A DNA stretch of 9,419 nucleotides from CAYUCY01 sp964443525 (GTDB taxonomy: Bacteria > Pseudomonadota > Alphaproteobacteria > Caedimonadales > Caedimonadaceae), in assembly GCA_964443525.1 (NCBI GenBank), contig CAYUCY010000057.1:1-9419 (forward strand), written 5' to 3'. Made by a program: the position numbers and the translations under genes. The notes under the pieces are model-generated. The model saw only the letters and a list, made by a program, of their open reading frames with translations. It searched no databases and was not told the DNA's origin. Positions 1 to 6,838 of this stretch are shown in pieces (the first letter of the stretch is position 1; each line of letters opens with the position of its first letter).

Positions 1-2
1 AG

Positions 3-938
3 ACGAAAGAGGAAATCGCTCACTTTTTAACAATTCTTGAGGAAAGCTCTCACCTTTTCACTGAGGGGATGAGCGGATGGCTGCGCGCTCAGATCATCAA
101 GGCCTGTCTTAAGCTCACTCCGGAGCAAATCAAAGCGGTTTCAGAGGCAACGCCCGACCTCTTCACCCCTGAGATGAGTAGATGTGATTACGCCAAGGTC
201 ATCGAGGCCTGCCTTAATCTTACCCCTCAGCAAATTAAAGACCGAGCAAAAGTGATTGCAGAGGCTTCACCCAGCCTTTTCACCGAGGAGATGGGAGGAC
301 GGTGGCGTGCGGAGATCATCGAGGCCTGCCTTAAGCTCACGCCCGAGCAAATCAAAGCAGTCGCAGAGGCGGCACCCTTTCTCTTCACCCCCAAGATGGA
401 TGCAGGGGGTCGTGTCAATGTTATCTGGGCCTGCCATAAGCTCACCTCTGATCAAGTCAAAGCGGTCGCAGAGGCAGCACCCTTTCTCTTCACCCCCGAG
501 ATGGATGCATGGGATCGTGCACAGGTCATTAAGGCCTGCTCTGAGATTATGCCCGGGCAACTCAAAGCGGTCGCAGAGGCAGCACCAGCTCTTTTCCCCT
601 CAGAGATAAACGCATGGAACCGTGCCTATATCATCGAAGCTTGCCTTCAGCTTCTTACACCCGAGCAAATCAAAGAACGGGTAAATGTCATTCTTACAGA
701 GGCACCCGCCCTCTTCACTGAAAAGTTGGATGGAAGGGATCGTGCCCATATCATCGGAGCCTGCCTTCAGCTCATGCCTGAGCAACTCAAAGAACGGGCA
801 CAAGCGATTTTGGAGGCTTCACCCAACCTTTTCACCGAGGAGATGGGAGGATGGGGGCGTGCGAAGATCATCGCAGCCTGCCTTAAGCTCACGCCTGAAA
901 AAATTGCTCAAAAAGGAGCTTCTATGGCTGATCGGTAA
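3..938 (+). CDS. Tandem helical-repeat (solenoid) protein, 5' partial
   Basis: The family is not recognised. The frame is open from base 3, and the residues before the first ATG (base 69) already fit the repeat register (T-K-E-E-I ... L-F-T-E-G-M). The ATG at 69 is therefore internal, and the real start lies upstream of the window. The visible 311 residues are almost entirely repeats. The consensus is R-A-x-[IV]-I-x-A-C-L-x-L-T-P-E-Q-[IL]-K, then an A/E-rich helix, then P-x-L-F-T-x-E-M-[DG]. Each unit looks like two amphipathic helices, the usual build of a protein- or nucleic-acid-binding alpha solenoid. The last unit breaks off after about 20 residues and ends in a short polar tail. No signal peptide, membrane segment or enzymatic motif is visible in this part. 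The next gene has its own promoter, so this one is probably not in the PTS operon. Binding or scaffold function, possibly towards a host, is inference only. Confidence 0.85.
   Translation, partial: TKEEIAHFLTILEESSHLFTEGMSGWLRAQIIKACLKLTPEQIKAVSEATPDLFTPEMSRCDYAKVIEACLNLTPQQIKDRAKVIAEASPSLFTEEMGGRWRAEIIEACLKLTPEQIKAVAEAAPFLFTPKMDAGGRVNVIWACHKLTSDQVKAVAEAAPFLFTPEMDAWDRAQVIKACSEIMPGQLKAVAEAAPALFPSEINAWNRAYIIEACLQLLTPEQIKERVNVILTEAPALFTEKLDGRDRAHIIGACLQLMPEQLKERAQAILEASPNLFTEEMGGWGRAKIIAACLKLTPEKIAQKGASMADR
84..935 (+). repeat. In-frame tandem repeats of 35 and 39-40 codons
   Basis: Counting from the R/Y before the A-x-[IV]-I motif, the units are 84-188 (35 codons), 189-305 (39), 306-410 (35), 411-515 (35), 516-620 (35), 621-740 (40), 741-857 (39) and a partial last unit 858-935. 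A further partial unit of the long type precedes base 84. Long units carry four extra residues in the second helix (K-[DE]-R-x-x-x-I-x-E-A) where short ones have K-A-V-A-E-A. The 40-codon unit has one more Leu before T-P-E-Q. Neighbouring units keep near-identical DNA stretches: the 20 bases before the second half of units 306-410 and 411-515 match, and 261-352 matches 813-904 with about ten differences. This suggests recent duplication or gene conversion. Confidence 0.9.
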
Positions 939-958
939 AGAATAACTCCATAACTGAG

Positions 959-987
959 TTGACAGGCATGTGCGCCTATAATACCTT
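959..987 (+). promoter_or_regulatory. Candidate promoter of the EIIA-HPr-asparaginase operon
   Basis: TTGACA at 959-964 is a perfect -35 box. With the standard 17-base spacer the -10 position (982-987) reads TACCTT. The same TACCTT at the same spacing follows a TTGACC ahead of mscS, which supports this reading. A perfect TATAAT also lies at 977-982, but only 12 bases from the -35 box, which is too short for ordinary sigma-70 use. The EIIA start codon is 26 bases beyond the -10 position, so the leader would be short. Confidence 0.55.
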
Positions 988-1013
988 CCGACAGGTAGAA
1001 AGGGGCTTTTCAA

Positions 1014-1418
1014 ATGATCGGCATTATCATTATAACCCACGGTAACTTAGGTCAGGAATTTATAAAAGCTGCTGAACATGTGATGGGAGAACAACCCTCC
1101 TTGAAGGCTCTCGGTATTTTCCCCGATGATGCTATAGAAAAGAAAAGGCTTGAACTTCTTAAGGCCATAAAATCCGTTGATCAGGGAAAAGGCGTCGCCG
1201 TTCTGACCGATATGTTCGGGGGGACCCCTTCGAATATTGCAATCTCCCTTTTGGGAGACGCATCTATCGAAGTGGTTGCAGGTGTGAACCTTCCTCTCCT
1301 CATTAAACTTCTTAACACAAGAAAAAATGCCGCGTTGGGAGAGGCCATTCAGGAGGCTCAACATGCTGGGCGCCGTTATATGAATGTCGCCTCTCAACTC
1401 CTCTCCGAGGCTTCGTGA
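1014..1418 (+). CDS. manX: PTS EIIA component, mannose (ManX) family
   Basis: 134 residues, the usual length of a free-standing EIIA-Man domain. It is a cytoplasmic phosphoryl carrier that accepts phosphate from HPr. The N-terminal strand M-I-G-I-I-I-I-T-H-G places the phosphorylatable His at residue 9. The family motif D-M-F-G-G-T-P-S-N follows at about residues 66-74. The ATG is preceded by a strong ribosome site, AGAAAGGGG (997-1005), at good spacing. HPr begins 3 bases after the stop, and no EIIB, EIIC or EIID gene is present. In alphaproteobacteria such an EIIA usually sits with hprK and HPr and acts in regulation (for example hprK-manX-hpr of Sinorhizobium, the source of the symbol). 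Here the upstream neighbour is a repeat protein, so hprK must be elsewhere or absent. A regulatory rather than transport role is inference from context. Confidence 0.93.
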   Translation: MIGIIIITHGNLGQEFIKAAEHVMGEQPSLKALGIFPDDAIEKKRLELLKAIKSVDQGKGVAVLTDMFGGTPSNIAISLLGDASIEVVAGVNLPLLIKLLNTRKNAALGEAIQEAQHAGRRYMNVASQLLSEAS

Positions 1419-1421
1419 TCA

Positions 1422-1703
1422 ATGTCCGATAAAATGGTGGCCGGAGAGGTCACTCTCCGAAACAGGAGAGGGCTTCACGCCCGTGCTGCGGGGAAACTCG
1501 TCACGCTTGCTGCAACCTTTCAAGCAGAAGTTATTGTTAAATATAATAACAAAGAAGCTTCGGCAGACTCTATTATGGATCTGATGATGTTGGGCGCAGG
1601 ATATGATTCCAGGGTCGAACTCATATGTCGAGGCGAAGAAGCATTACCTGCTTATCAAGTTCTTTTCGAGTTGATTGAAAAGAAATTTAACGAAGATGAA
1701 TGA
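1422..1703 (+). CDS. ptsH: HPr phosphocarrier protein
   Basis: 93 residues, typical of HPr. HPr takes phosphate from enzyme I and passes it to EIIA proteins. The active-site motif R-G-L-H-A-R-A-A-G places the phosphoryl-accepting His at residue 19. The regulatory serine lies 31 residues later (S50, in A-D-S-I-M-D-L-M-M-L-G), the same spacing as His15-Ser46 of classical HPr. It could therefore be a target of HPr kinase if the genome has one. The start at 1422 has a GAGG 11 bases upstream, inside the end of the EIIA gene. An alternative ATG at 1434 has no visible ribosome site. Enzyme I is not in the window. The 3' end overlaps the following asparaginase gene, which suggests translational coupling. 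Confidence 0.95.
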   Translation: MSDKMVAGEVTLRNRRGLHARAAGKLVTLAATFQAEVIVKYNNKEASADSIMDLMMLGAGYDSRVELICRGEEALPAYQVLFELIEKKFNEDE

Positions 1704-2709
1704 AATGGCAAAAGTCGTTCAACCCGTCCTTGTTGAGATGATCCGCGGAGACATGGTTGAAAGTACTCATAGAGGGGTTTATGCGCTTTACCGTTCGTCA
1801 GGTACCTTTATCGAATCGGTCGGGTCGATTGATCGATTAACTTACGCCCGATCAACGCTCAAGTTTATTCAAGCTCTTCCCCTTCTTGAAAGTGGGGCTG
1901 CGGATCATTTTAATCTTACGGACGAGGAGATCACTCTTGCCTGCGCATCCCACGCGGGCGAGGATGAACATACAAGACTTGTTCAAGCTTGGCTCAAAAA
2001 AATCGGGCTTGGGGAAGACGCCCTTGAATGCGGCATCTGTAGCCCTCAAAACCCTAAAACTGTTAAAAAGCTGCTTTCAAAAGGAAAATCTTTTACGGCT
2101 CTTCATAATCCTTGCTCCGGAAAACACTTGGGATTTCTCACACTCGCGCAATATATAAAAGCCCCTCTAAAGGATTATGTTCGCCGCATTCACCCCGTAC
2201 AACAGGCCGTGGAGAAGGCTATCTCGGAAATATGCAATTACGACTTGAAGAACGCGGCAACAGGGATTGACGGATGCAGCATCCCCGTCTACGGAATTCC
2301 CCTAAAACATCTTGCCCTTGGCTTTGCACGTTTTTCAGACTTTACTCTTCATTCTATTCCGCGCAGACAAGCAATCGAGCGCATTTTAAAAGCAGTTACT
2401 ACGAATTCCTTCCTCTTGGCTGGCTCAGATCGATTCGATACAAAAATCATCACGGCTTTAAAAGGAAATGCTCTCATTAAAGTGGGCGCCGAAGGCGTTT
2501 ATGCCGGCATTTTCCCCACGCTCAAAGTGGGTCTCGCTCTCAAAATTGAGGACGGCTCCATTAAAGCGGCCGAAGTCGCGATGGCAGCTATTTTATCAAA
2601 GCTCGGTTTTTTCAAAAATTTAACGGAATCGGAAAGAAAAGATTTTCTTAATCCTCCCGTAAAGTCTCTCAAGAAAGAGACGATCGGCTTTTGGCAATCC
2701 GTCTTCTAG
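1696..2709 (+). CDS. ansA: Class 3 (Rhizobium etli-type) L-asparaginase
   Basis: 337 residues from the ATG at 1696. It hydrolyses L-asparagine to aspartate and ammonia. It belongs to the asparaginase II family of R. etli AnsA (hence the symbol), unrelated to E. coli AnsA/AnsB. The known catalytic and metal residues of that family can be placed: S53 and K56 (S-T-L-K), S85 (C-A-S-H-A-G-E-D-E-H), zinc ligands C140 and K143 (H-N-P-C-S-G-K-H) and C194 (D-G-C-S), and K262 (I-K-V-G-A-E-G). The spacing of the first six agrees with my recollection of the R. etli enzyme. No signal peptide is seen, so it is probably cytoplasmic. The start is uncertain: TTG 1675, ATG 1696 and ATG 1705 are all in frame. 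1696 is preferred for its 8-base overlap with the HPr stop; none has a strong ribosome site. It is the last gene of the operon, and no clear terminator follows. Confidence 0.92.
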   Translation: MNEMAKVVQPVLVEMIRGDMVESTHRGVYALYRSSGTFIESVGSIDRLTYARSTLKFIQALPLLESGAADHFNLTDEEITLACASHAGEDEHTRLVQAWLKKIGLGEDALECGICSPQNPKTVKKLLSKGKSFTALHNPCSGKHLGFLTLAQYIKAPLKDYVRRIHPVQQAVEKAISEICNYDLKNAATGIDGCSIPVYGIPLKHLALGFARFSDFTLHSIPRRQAIERILKAVTTNSFLLAGSDRFDTKIITALKGNALIKVGAEGVYAGIFPTLKVGLALKIEDGSIKAAEVAMAAILSKLGFFKNLTESERKDFLNPPVKSLKKETIGFWQSVF

Positions 2710-2784
2710 GTATTGTTTCTAAAGGAAAGGAAAAGATTCTCCGCGTCATCCGAACAACACCATAAACGAACTCCCTTGCTCATC

Positions 2785-2813
2785 TTGACCTCCTCTTCTT
2801 TTTCCCCTACCTT
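2785..2813 (+). promoter_or_regulatory. Candidate promoter of mscS-acs
   Basis: TTGACC (2785-2790), 17 bases, then TACCTT (2808-2813). This lies in the 146-base gap between the asparaginase and mscS genes, 42 bases before the mscS start. The architecture matches the candidate promoter at 959-987. The preceding C (CTTGAC) fits the -35 preference reported for alphaproteobacterial housekeeping promoters. The rest of the gap (2710-2784) shows no terminator-like hairpin with a T-run. Confidence 0.5.
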
Positions 2814-2855
2814 TTGTAGCATAGAAAGAAATAGAGAAAGTGAAGAGAGGAGAAA

Positions 2856-3977
2856 GTGATCGACATCTTTTCAGACCATTTTTTGAATGAGCTTGCAAAG
2901 ATCAATATGACCCAGGCAACAATCGCCGGGTTCTTTATTCTTTTTTCTCTCTTTTTGAGAAACTTATTTGCAACAAGCGTCATTCGGCTGGCCCACCATT
3001 TTTCCTCCAAAGGAAACGAAGAAAGTCAACTCAGATGGATGACGGTCCTTGCCAAGCCCTTCAGCTTCATCTTTGTTGTCATGGGGTTTTATTTAGCAAG
3101 TCTCGTTCTCACTCTTCCCGAAGAACTTGACTTATTTTTCTCAAACCTCACCCGTACGATCGTCCTTTTTACCATTTTTTGGGTTCTTTATCGGTCCGTT
3201 GATTTAATCTCCGGCGTATTTACGAAGCGCATTGGTGATGAGATTCTTTATTTCATTCAATCCATTTCACGTTTTGCAATCCTGATCTTGGGAGTTCTCT
3301 CTATTCTTCAATCTTGGGGTATAAACGTCGGTGCTTTCCTCGCAGGGTTGGGACTCTTGGGAATGGCCGTGGCCCTTGCCGCTCAAGACACTATGAAAAA
3401 CCTATTCGCCTCTCTGACGGTTTTACTGGATCAAACCTTTAAAAGAGGAGACTGGATTAAGACTTCGGAAATTGAAGGAATCGTCGAACATATCGGCCTC
3501 CGAACGACGATGATCAGACTATTCGATCGATCTCTTGTCACGATTCCAAACTCGAACATTGCGAACGCAGCCGTAAATAACCTGAGCCGAATGACAAATC
3601 GTCGCATTCAATGGACTCTCAGCATCGGGTATGAATCAACCTCGGAGCAACTCGAAAGGTTTATTAAAAAATTAAGGGATTACCTGGAACAAAATCCGAA
3701 CATCGAAACGGATCCGAAAAAAGTCACGACCGTAGTTTGTTATGATGATTTTAGTGATTCAAGTATAAAGATTTCCTGTACCTTCTACACAAAAACAATA
3801 AAAGGAGATGAGTTTTCAAACATTAAAGAAAAATGCCTGCTCGATTTTAAACGCATCATAGACGAAGAAGGCATCTCGATCCCCTCTCCAACCCAGCCTA
3901 TCATTATTGAAAGTTCTTCTTTTTCCTCCTCCGATAAGAACCGAAAATCCTCAAGTACAAAAAAGGCTCTTTCATGA
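2856..3977 (+). CDS. MscS-family mechanosensitive ion channel
   Basis: 373 residues, somewhat longer than E. coli MscS. These inner-membrane channels open under membrane tension and release solutes in hypo-osmotic shock. Likely membrane segments lie near residues 19-42, 66-87, 97-122 and 130-156. The pore-lining Gly/Ala-rich helix follows at about 158-188 (A-G-L-G-L-L-G-M-A-V-A-L-A-A-Q-D). The conserved beta domain comes next (F-K-R-G-D-W-I, then I-G-L-R-T-T-M-I-R, then V-T-I-P-N-S), followed by a cytoplasmic alpha/beta domain. The last 25 residues are Ser/Lys-rich and probably disordered. The start is GTG, chosen because AGAGAGG sits just upstream (2844-2850). The next in-frame Met (residue 18) has no ribosome site and would cut into the first helix. 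The stop overlaps the acs start as ATGA. Confidence 0.93.
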   Translation: MIDIFSDHFLNELAKINMTQATIAGFFILFSLFLRNLFATSVIRLAHHFSSKGNEESQLRWMTVLAKPFSFIFVVMGFYLASLVLTLPEELDLFFSNLTRTIVLFTIFWVLYRSVDLISGVFTKRIGDEILYFIQSISRFAILILGVLSILQSWGINVGAFLAGLGLLGMAVALAAQDTMKNLFASLTVLLDQTFKRGDWIKTSEIEGIVEHIGLRTTMIRLFDRSLVTIPNSNIANAAVNNLSRMTNRRIQWTLSIGYESTSEQLERFIKKLRDYLEQNPNIETDPKKVTTVVCYDDFSDSSIKISCTFYTKTIKGDEFSNIKEKCLLDFKRIIDEEGISIPSPTQPIIIESSSFSSSDKNRKSSSTKKALS

Positions 3978-5917
3978 ATCATGCCGCATATCCCGTCTCC
4001 GACCTCTTCCGTAAAAAGGCCCGGATTAATAAAGATCAATATGAGGAGCTCTACAAGCAATCATTGGAAGATTCTGATCTTTTTTGGAGGAAACAAGGAA
4101 AGCGACTTGACTGGATTCGCTCTTATCAAAAAGTTAAGAATACCTCCTTTAAAAAAGGAACGTTCGGAATTAAGTGGTATGAAGACGGCACCCTTAATGC
4201 CTGCGTCAATTGCGTCGACCGTCATCTTTTAGCACGCGCAGATAAAATTGCTCTCATCTGGGAAGGAGACGACCCTAAAGACTCAAAGACATTTACATAT
4301 AGGAAGCTCTTCCAGGAGGTTTGTTATTTCGCCAATGTTCTTAAGAAGTTAAATATTCAAAGGGGAGATCGGGTCACTCTTTATATGCCGATGATCCCCG
4401 AAGCCGTTTTTGCGATGCTGGCGTGTGCTCGTATCGGCGCCATCCATTCCGTTGTTTTCGGCGGTTTTTCAGCAGCTGCTCTTGCAGGTAGGATTGACGA
4501 TTGCAAATCCAAGCTTGTCATCACTGCTGATGAAGGATTGAGAGGTGGAAAAAAAATACCTCTTAAGAAGAATGTGGATGAGGCTCTTCTTTTAACGCAA
4601 TCGAAGGCCGTAAAAAATGTCCTTGTTGTAAGGCGAACCGGTGAAGAGGTTCCGTTTAAATCTCCGTGCGATGTCTGGTATCATGACTTAAAAGAAACTG
4701 TTTCAGATCACTGCGAACCTGAAGAAATGTTTGCGGAAGACTCTCTTTTTATTCTTTATACCTCTGGGTCGACCGGAAAGCCGAAAGGCGTTCTTCATAC
4801 GACGGGAGGGTACCTGGTATATACCTCCTATACTCATGAAATTATTTTCGATCACAGGGAAGAAGATGTTTTTTGGTGTACTGCCGACGTTGGCTGGATT
4901 ACAGGCCATTCCTATAGTGTTTACGGACCCTTGAGCAATGGAGCCACGGTTGTATTATTTGAAGGTATTCCAACCTATCCGGACGCGTCTCGTTTTTGGC
5001 AAGTAGTGGATAAGCATAAAGTGAGCGTTTTCTATACGGCGCCGACTGCCATTCGTTCTCTTATGCGGGAAGGAGCTCAACCCGTTTGGTCAACGAACCG
5101 GAGCTCTCTTCGTTTGTTGGGAACGGTGGGAGAACCCATCAATCCTGAAGCCTGGGAATGGTATTATGAAATCGTCGGCGATGAGAGATGTCCTATCGTG
5201 GATACTTGGTGGCAAACAGAAACGGGTGGCATTCTTTTGACCCCTCTTCCGGGCGCAACACCCCTTAAACCAGGGGCCGCTTCTTGGCCTTTCTTCGGGA
5301 TCATACCCGCCATCGTTAATGAAAAAGGAGAGATTCTCAAGGGAGAAGCCGAAGGTTCTCTCGTTATTCTTGATTCCTGGCCGGGACAAATGAGAACCGT
5401 ATTCCGAAATGAGCAACGTTTTTTTGAAACCTACTTCACAACTTTCCCGGGCATGTATTTTACGGGGGACGGCGCAAAACGGGACAAAGACGGGTATTAT
5501 TGGATTACGGGACGTGTCGATGATGTAATCAATGTTTCAGGACATCGTCTCGGCACCGCTGAAATTGAAGCCGTTCTCGATGAGCACCCCTTAGTCGTGG
5601 AGTCAGCCGTCGTTGGGTTTCCCCATGAAATTAAAGGGCAAGGAATTTATGCGTATGTAACTTTGCGCAAAGAAGCCGAGCCGAACGATCAAATGAGAGA
5701 AGAGCTCCTCAAATTGGTCCGAAAAGAAATAGGCCCCATTGCCCTCCCCGATCATATCCAATGGGTCCCTGCTCTTCCCAAAACACGTTCCGGTAAAATT
5801 ATGCGACGTATTCTACGAAAAATCGCATCGAACGAGCTTGATCAATTGGGAGATATATCAACTCTTGCAGACCCCCAAGTAGTAGACGATTTGATCAAAA
5901 ACAAAAAAGCTTCTTAA
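3974..5917 (+). CDS. acs: Acetyl-CoA synthetase (AMP-forming)
   Basis: 647 residues, close to the usual length of about 650. It activates acetate with ATP and CoA to acetyl-CoA through acetyl-AMP in the cytoplasm. The adenylate-forming motifs appear in order. The phosphate-binding loop Y-T-S-G-S-T-G-K-P-K-G is at residues 262-272. D-T-W-W-Q-T-E-T-G-G is at 410-419, with W413 at the acetate-pocket position that distinguishes Acs from longer-chain enzymes. G-D-G-A is at 498-501, and the hinge and A8 region R-V-D-D-V-I-N-V-S-G-H-R follows. The C-terminal P-K-T-R-S-G-K motif has the catalytic lysine at K608, equivalent to E. coli K609, whose acetylation switches the enzyme off. The gene is intact. 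Its ATG overlaps the mscS stop by 4 bases and has AAAAGG (3961-3966) upstream. The 3' end overlaps the convergent DUF599 gene by 4 bases. Confidence 0.97.
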   Translation: MNHAAYPVSDLFRKKARINKDQYEELYKQSLEDSDLFWRKQGKRLDWIRSYQKVKNTSFKKGTFGIKWYEDGTLNACVNCVDRHLLARADKIALIWEGDDPKDSKTFTYRKLFQEVCYFANVLKKLNIQRGDRVTLYMPMIPEAVFAMLACARIGAIHSVVFGGFSAAALAGRIDDCKSKLVITADEGLRGGKKIPLKKNVDEALLLTQSKAVKNVLVVRRTGEEVPFKSPCDVWYHDLKETVSDHCEPEEMFAEDSLFILYTSGSTGKPKGVLHTTGGYLVYTSYTHEIIFDHREEDVFWCTADVGWITGHSYSVYGPLSNGATVVLFEGIPTYPDASRFWQVVDKHKVSVFYTAPTAIRSLMREGAQPVWSTNRSSLRLLGTVGEPINPEAWEWYYEIVGDERCPIVDTWWQTETGGILLTPLPGATPLKPGAASWPFFGIIPAIVNEKGEILKGEAEGSLVILDSWPGQMRTVFRNEQRFFETYFTTFPGMYFTGDGAKRDKDGYYWITGRVDDVINVSGHRLGTAEIEAVLDEHPLVVESAVVGFPHEIKGQGIYAYVTLRKEAEPNDQMREELLKLVRKEIGPIALPDHIQWVPALPKTRSGKIMRRILRKIASNELDQLGDISTLADPQVVDDLIKNKKAS

Positions 5918-6720
5918 ACTAAAAACTTTTGTTCCTCAGGAGGAGTCGAGGGCCGGTGATTTTCTTCCACCAATTCCGAAGGTAAGTTCAAGATGTGAAC
6001 AATCTCCGATCGAAATTCCCGTCGGTAGAGAATCAAAACAACCCATCCCGAGCAAATCATAAAGAACCACGGATTTATGAACCAAGCAAGTGTCGATATT
6101 GCAAAGTAAAAGGATCTGAGACCCCGATTCATATGCTTTGCCGCAAGAGTGCAAACCATAGCGGCTCTCCGTGCTGCCGGTGCATATTGCTCCAATTTTT
6201 CCCGCTCCTGTAAAACAGGCATTGCTCCCACAAGAATTGCAGTATAGTTCAACTGCCGTATAGCCCAAGTATACTTAAAAAACGCATAGACAAACAAAGC
6301 GATCATAATCATGATTTTAAAATGGATCGCCGCGCGGGTTGCTTTCTGAGCAAAGGGGAGCCCTTTAATGATGACTAACACGTCTTCTGTTTGAGATAAT
6401 AATGCCAATAAACCCGCGATGATCAGAATTGAAGTGGAAGCCAGAAACGAGACGCTGTTTTGCAAGTTTCCGATAATGTTTGAGTCAACAACCCTGTTCT
6501 TCCGATAAAGAGCGGAGGTCATCCAATGAACCCGATTCAAGTGCATCTTGGCCTTAAGACTGCGGGAACTCCTGACGAGGTTGTCCGTAATCAGCATATA
6601 GCCGATCCAACAAAAAATGAACCAAAAGAGGGCTATCAAGTCCTGAGGAGAGCTGGATAAATAACGCCATATTCCTTTAGCCAAATCCAAAAGCACGATG
6701 GGTGATGTCTCGTTGTTCAT
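5914..6720 (-). CDS. DUF599 family integral membrane protein
   Basis: 268 residues. The family (DUF599) is a membrane protein of unknown function, common in proteobacteria. Recognisable stretches are G-N-L-Q-N-S-V-S-F-L-A-S-T-S-I-L-I at about residues 84-100, K-Y-T-W-A-I-R-Q-L-N-Y at 149-159 and G-L-R-S-F-Y-F-A near 200-207. Four hydrophobic segments lie near 28-44, 90-108, 134-154 and 207-232. The loop at about 170-200 is rich in charge and Ala, and the C-terminal tail is hydrophilic. It is the only - strand gene here. It is convergent with acs and divergent from infA, so it has its own promoter somewhere in 6721-6838. An imperfect ribosome site (AGGTG on the - strand) lies about ten bases before the ATG. 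No function is proposed. Confidence 0.88.
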   Translation of the reverse strand: MNNETSPIVLLDLAKGIWRYLSSSPQDLIALFWFIFCWIGYMLITDNLVRSSRSLKAKMHLNRVHWMTSALYRKNRVVDSNIIGNLQNSVSFLASTSILIIAGLLALLSQTEDVLVIIKGLPFAQKATRAAIHFKIMIMIALFVYAFFKYTWAIRQLNYTAILVGAMPVLQEREKLEQYAPAARRAAMVCTLAAKHMNRGLRSFYFAISTLAWFINPWFFMICSGWVVLILYRREFRSEIVHILNLPSELVEENHRPSTPPEEQKFLV

Positions 6721-6767
6721 TTTATATCACACCTGTTGCGAGAAAGTCTTAAAGCGAATGTCAAAGC

Positions 6768-6796
6768 TTCCCACTCTCGTAAAAATCTATTATATA
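6768..6796 (+). promoter_or_regulatory. Candidate infA promoter (weak)
   Basis: The 118-base divergent gap 6721-6838 must hold promoters for both infA and the - strand DUF599 gene. For infA the best fit is TTCCCA (6768-6773), 17 bases, TATATA (6791-6796). The AT-rich CTATTATATAGG is the most -10-like stretch. An overlapping TATTAT (6788-6793) is an alternative at shorter spacing. The -35 box matches only four of six consensus positions. Confidence 0.35.
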
Positions 6797-6838
6797 GGAA
6801 CTCAATTATGAATGAATGATTTTTTTTACGGAGTTTTT

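Noticed and set aside
227..803. Antisense open frames with repeated residues (227-445, 267-560, 600-803)
   Set aside because: They mirror the repeat unit on the opposite strand, start at arbitrary places and have no ribosome sites. They are shadows of the sense repeats.
84..935. Similarity of the repeats to TAL-effector repeats (about 35 residues, L-T-P-E-Q-[IV] start)
   Set aside because: The length and the first helix motif agree, but the diagnostic variable di-residue followed by G-G-K-Q-A-L is absent, and unit length switches between 35 and 39-40. The resemblance looks like shared helix-capping sequence, not homology.
84..935. CRISPR-like or intergenic direct repeats
   Set aside because: The repeats are contiguous, in frame and differ mostly by conservative codon changes; there are no unique spacers of constant length. 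They are protein-coding repeats.
977..982. Perfect TATAAT as the -10 box of the PTS operon
   Set aside because: It lies only 12 bases from TTGACA and has no TGn extension. TACCTT at 17-base spacing, repeated before mscS, fits better, although the TATAAT cannot be excluded without mapping.
1675..1695. TTG at 1675 as the asparaginase start
   Set aside because: It would overlap HPr by 29 bases with no ribosome site and add seven residues outside the family's conserved region; ATG codons lie shortly downstream.
5900..5933. Possible bidirectional terminator hairpin (AACAAAA ... TTTTGTT) across the acs/DUF599 stops
   Set aside because: The stem is seven A-T-rich pairs with a loop of about 20 bases and no T-run after it, so it would be too weak to support a terminator call.
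6759..6764. TTGACA on the - strand as the -35 box of the DUF599 gene
   Set aside because: No acceptable -10 box lies 16-18 bases further on the - strand (the candidates read like CTCGCA or TCGCAA), so the single hexamer is not enough.
6812..6838. N-terminal extension of IF-1 starting at ATG 6812
   Set aside because: It adds nine residues foreign to the family; the ATG at 6839 has a GGAG site and gives the standard 72 residues.
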